Source of the DNA: Paraspadella gotoi
Lineage: Eukaryota; Chaetognatha
Direction of reading: 5' to 3'
DNA: 64,000 bases
Assembly (NCBI GenBank): GCA_051294375.1
Contig: CM119265.1
Span: 5,689,696 to 5,753,695 of the forward strand
Part shown: positions 62,070-64,000 of the stretch, piece after piece
Layout of the letters: every line of letters begins with the position of its first letter
Position numbering within the stretch: position 1 is the first letter of the stretch
Notes under the pieces: generated by a model
Seen by the model: the letters and a program-made list of their open reading frames with translations, nothing else
The model's database searches: none
Told to the model about the DNA's origin: nothing
Position numbers and translations under genes: made by a program

Positions 62070-62430
62070 TTGAGAGAGAGGAGAGAGAGAGAGATGAGAG
62101 ATCGGAGAGAAGAGAGAGTGAGAGGAGAGATGTGAGGACGGAGAGAAGAGGATGAGAGAGATGAGAGACCAGAGAGAAGCAGACTTTCAAATAAGTCGAT
62201 GACGTCGGTTCCCGGGAAGAAGAGAGAAAAAAGACGAACCAAAAGGCACCAAATTCCTTCAAAAACTTCAATTTTTTCAAATAGAGTTTAAAAATGTCGC
62301 GAAACGACGAGAGAGAGAGAGAGAATACACCGGGAGAGAGAAGAGAGCGAGAGAGAGCCGAGAGAGAGGACGGACTGAGAAGAGAGACCTTGGAGAGCAG
62401 AGAGATGAGACGAGAGAGAGAGAGAGAGAA
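62070..62430. repeat. Two GA-rich tracts with a unique centre
   Basis: GA-rich at about 62070-62177 and 62308-62430. The middle (62178-62307) is non-repetitive, with no frame of note. Confidence 0.85.
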
Positions 62431-63461
62431 GCTTGCGTTGTTTTGTGACTGAAAAATAAAAAAGAACGAAATCAAAAAGTAAAATAAAAAAAAATTTCTT
62501 CTATTATTCTGTCAAAGTTTTTCTTTCAATTTTTTTTTTCGTCGCTTTCTAGACTTTTTTTTTTCTTTTTTTTTTTTCATTTTGAGCAGAGAAACCCTTT
62601 TTTCGGTCTTCGCTCTTTTCGTTTCCAGTTTTGGAATCAGGTTTTAAGTAAGTTGAGCGGAAGAGGTCTTACTGACACCTTACCTTCGTGAGTTTAAATT
62701 ACTTCTCCAAAAAAGCCTTTTTTAACCTAATTTTATAAAATTTCATCGCTTTTAATATGGGCCCGGAAAATAGAAAACTCACGACGACGACAACGACTGG
62801 ATGACGAAACAAAGAGACTCAGCACAAAAAAAAAAATAACACGGCGCGACGACAACAGTAACCAGCCGACGCGACGACAACGACGGACGACGACGGCACA
62901 TCTGCCAACACGCCATTGAGAAAAAAAAAATTCGATAACAATGCAAAAAAAAAAAAACAAGGAGGAGGAGGGCGAAGAGAAGGGAAATATGAGGCTCTAA
63001 AATTTGAGCGAACGATGCCAAAGCGATGAAAAGAATCACAATCGAATGAAGAAAAAGAGAAAAAAATTCGAGATTCAAAAATTTTGAAAAAAAAAAATGG
63101 AATGTTGAAGGTTGAAAAAAAGAAAAAACGCGAGAAAAGAAATATCGCCTAGAAAGAGAACATGGAGAATTTCACAACAACGGGAAATACGAGCATGTTG
63201 AAAGGGAAGGTGAGAGAGAGGGAAAAAATCGGACGGGGGGGGCAAAAGAAGGAGAGAAAGCGGAGAAAAAAAAATTTACGAGCGAACATTGGGAGCAGCG
63301 GAGTTGGAGAAAAGGAGAAGATGAGGAGAGAGGATGGAGGAAGAAAAAGGTTTGCGAAAAGCGATTTACCACATGAATGAAAATAGGGAAGCAGAATAGA
63401 GGGAAAGAAAATGTAAGAAGAGACCGAAAGAAAAAGGTGGTATAAAGAGAATAAAATAAGA

Positions 63462-63611
63462 AATGAAGGAAAGGAAATCGGGCAGGAAATTGCAGGGGTC
63501 AGGAAGAAAGTAAAAACAAAATTGGAATATGAGGAAGAAATGGCAAAGGGACTAGGTGTGGACCAAATATACGACGATTGGAGAAAAATAAGGGAAGCGG
63601 CCCCGAATAGA
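63462..63611 (+). CDS. Possible degenerate fragment of a non-LTR retrotransposon linker
   Basis: An open frame to a TAG reads KEIGQEIAGVRKKVKTKLEY then EEEMAKGLGVDQIYDDWRKI, ending REAAPNR. After the stop and a frame change, 63614 onward reads a Lys-rich run, then NKWEKVCKERLKN. This arrangement (charged helix, W-x-x-I-x-x-A, Lys-rich run, NKW..xC) resembles the region between endonuclease and reverse transcriptase in non-LTR elements. No endonuclease or RT domain is present in the window, so the assignment rests on pattern likeness only. The alternative is a short host exon or purine-rich chance. Confidence 0.3.
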
Positions 63612-64000
63612 TAGATGGCTCTAATGGAGGAAAAGAAAAGAAAAAAAAAGAAAAATAAATGGGAGAAAGTTTGTAAAGAACGATTAAAGAATTAAGATAG
63701 TTAAAAGAGGAAAAAAAGGGTAAACGAAAAGCATCGATAAAAAGCAGGAGGAAAGAAGAGAAGGAATGAGAAAGAAAGAGGGTGGTGGCCATTAGCCTCA
63801 CGCAAGAGGGCGCTGTAAAGGCTTCGTTTGAGTTCCCTCGAACGAACGCGCGAGAGATCTCGCTTGGCGCCAGCGATGAGGTTAGCGAGAGGTGGTCAAA
63901 TTCGGGTCATCTCCATTGCTGATTTGCTCACCCGTCGTCGTCATCGTCGTTGTGCGTCTTCCTCTCGATCTTTCACCTCTTCAACTCTAAGCGTCACCAT
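63612..64000. other. Purine-rich then CpG-richer end of window
   Basis: A/G-rich to about 63780, then a more CpG-rich segment to the end. The last bases (CCAT) could be a minus-strand ATG, but nothing supports a gene within the window. Confidence 0.4.
63805..63813 (+). promoter_or_regulatory. CTCF-like core motif
   Basis: AGAGGGCGC matches the AGRKGGCGC core. A short match only, and binding is not shown. Confidence 0.2.

Larger units (their letters stand above)
60822..63460. repeat. 2.6-kb direct duplication, version B
   Basis: Same block order as 58600-60765 but about 470 bp longer, with many one-base insertions. It reads through both gaps of version A. Confidence 0.85.

Noticed and set aside
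63989-64000. Minus-strand start codon at the window end
   Set aside because: The two short frames that follow both stop soon, with no family resemblance and no further context.

Overview
The window looks like a draft eukaryotic (animal) genome assembly. The supported gene is split into exons with GT-AG introns. Non-coding sequence dominates. (GA)n/(CT)n, (GTC)n and (ATCT)n microsatellites are extremely dense, and there are 22 runs of N. The one clear protein is a secreted or membrane immunoglobulin-superfamily (IgSF) protein, which fits a metazoan, most likely an invertebrate. The species cannot be named from the sequence. I recognised no tRNA, rRNA, CRISPR array, prokaryotic operon or complete transposon.

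Layout. 1-4.0 kb: non-coding, with a 20-bp tandem repeat and long GA/CT tracts. 4.1-4.6 kb: exon with a hydrophobic leader and the first half of an Ig domain. 4.6-26.5 kb: apparent first intron, holding gaps, microsatellites and three tandem copies of a 1.9-2.8 kb unit (9.84-17.44 kb). 26.5-28.6 kb: four more exons of the Ig gene in compatible phases (0, 0, 0, 1, 1). 28.6-35.3 kb: no confident exon. 35.3-47.4 kb: a partial, then a long second version of 25.0-34.9 kb. There the same exons recur with frameshifts and a damaged splice donor. 47.7-58.5 kb: mostly non-coding, with a few weak coding candidates. 58.6-63.5 kb: another duplicated 2.2-2.6 kb segment. 63.5-64.0 kb: a short fragment resembling a non-LTR retrotransposon linker, then CpG-richer sequence.

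Much of the apparent duplication is probably an assembly product. Blocks that are base-for-base identical, microsatellite lengths included, alternate with blocks full of scattered one-base indels. Seven gaps are exactly 25 N, and one of them spans no missing sequence when compared with the other copy. This is what gap-filling with uncorrected long reads would leave. The gene model should therefore be taken from the first copy, and the second copy should not be counted as a paralogue or pseudogene without read-depth evidence.

I found no convincing new multi-gene system. The most useful biological item is the Ig-domain gene: two canonical Ig domains, and a third that lacks an obvious second cysteine. 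Secondary items are a few unrecognised open frames of non-repetitive composition and several structured repeats, including a C/T-only minisatellite and a G-quadruplex-prone tract.
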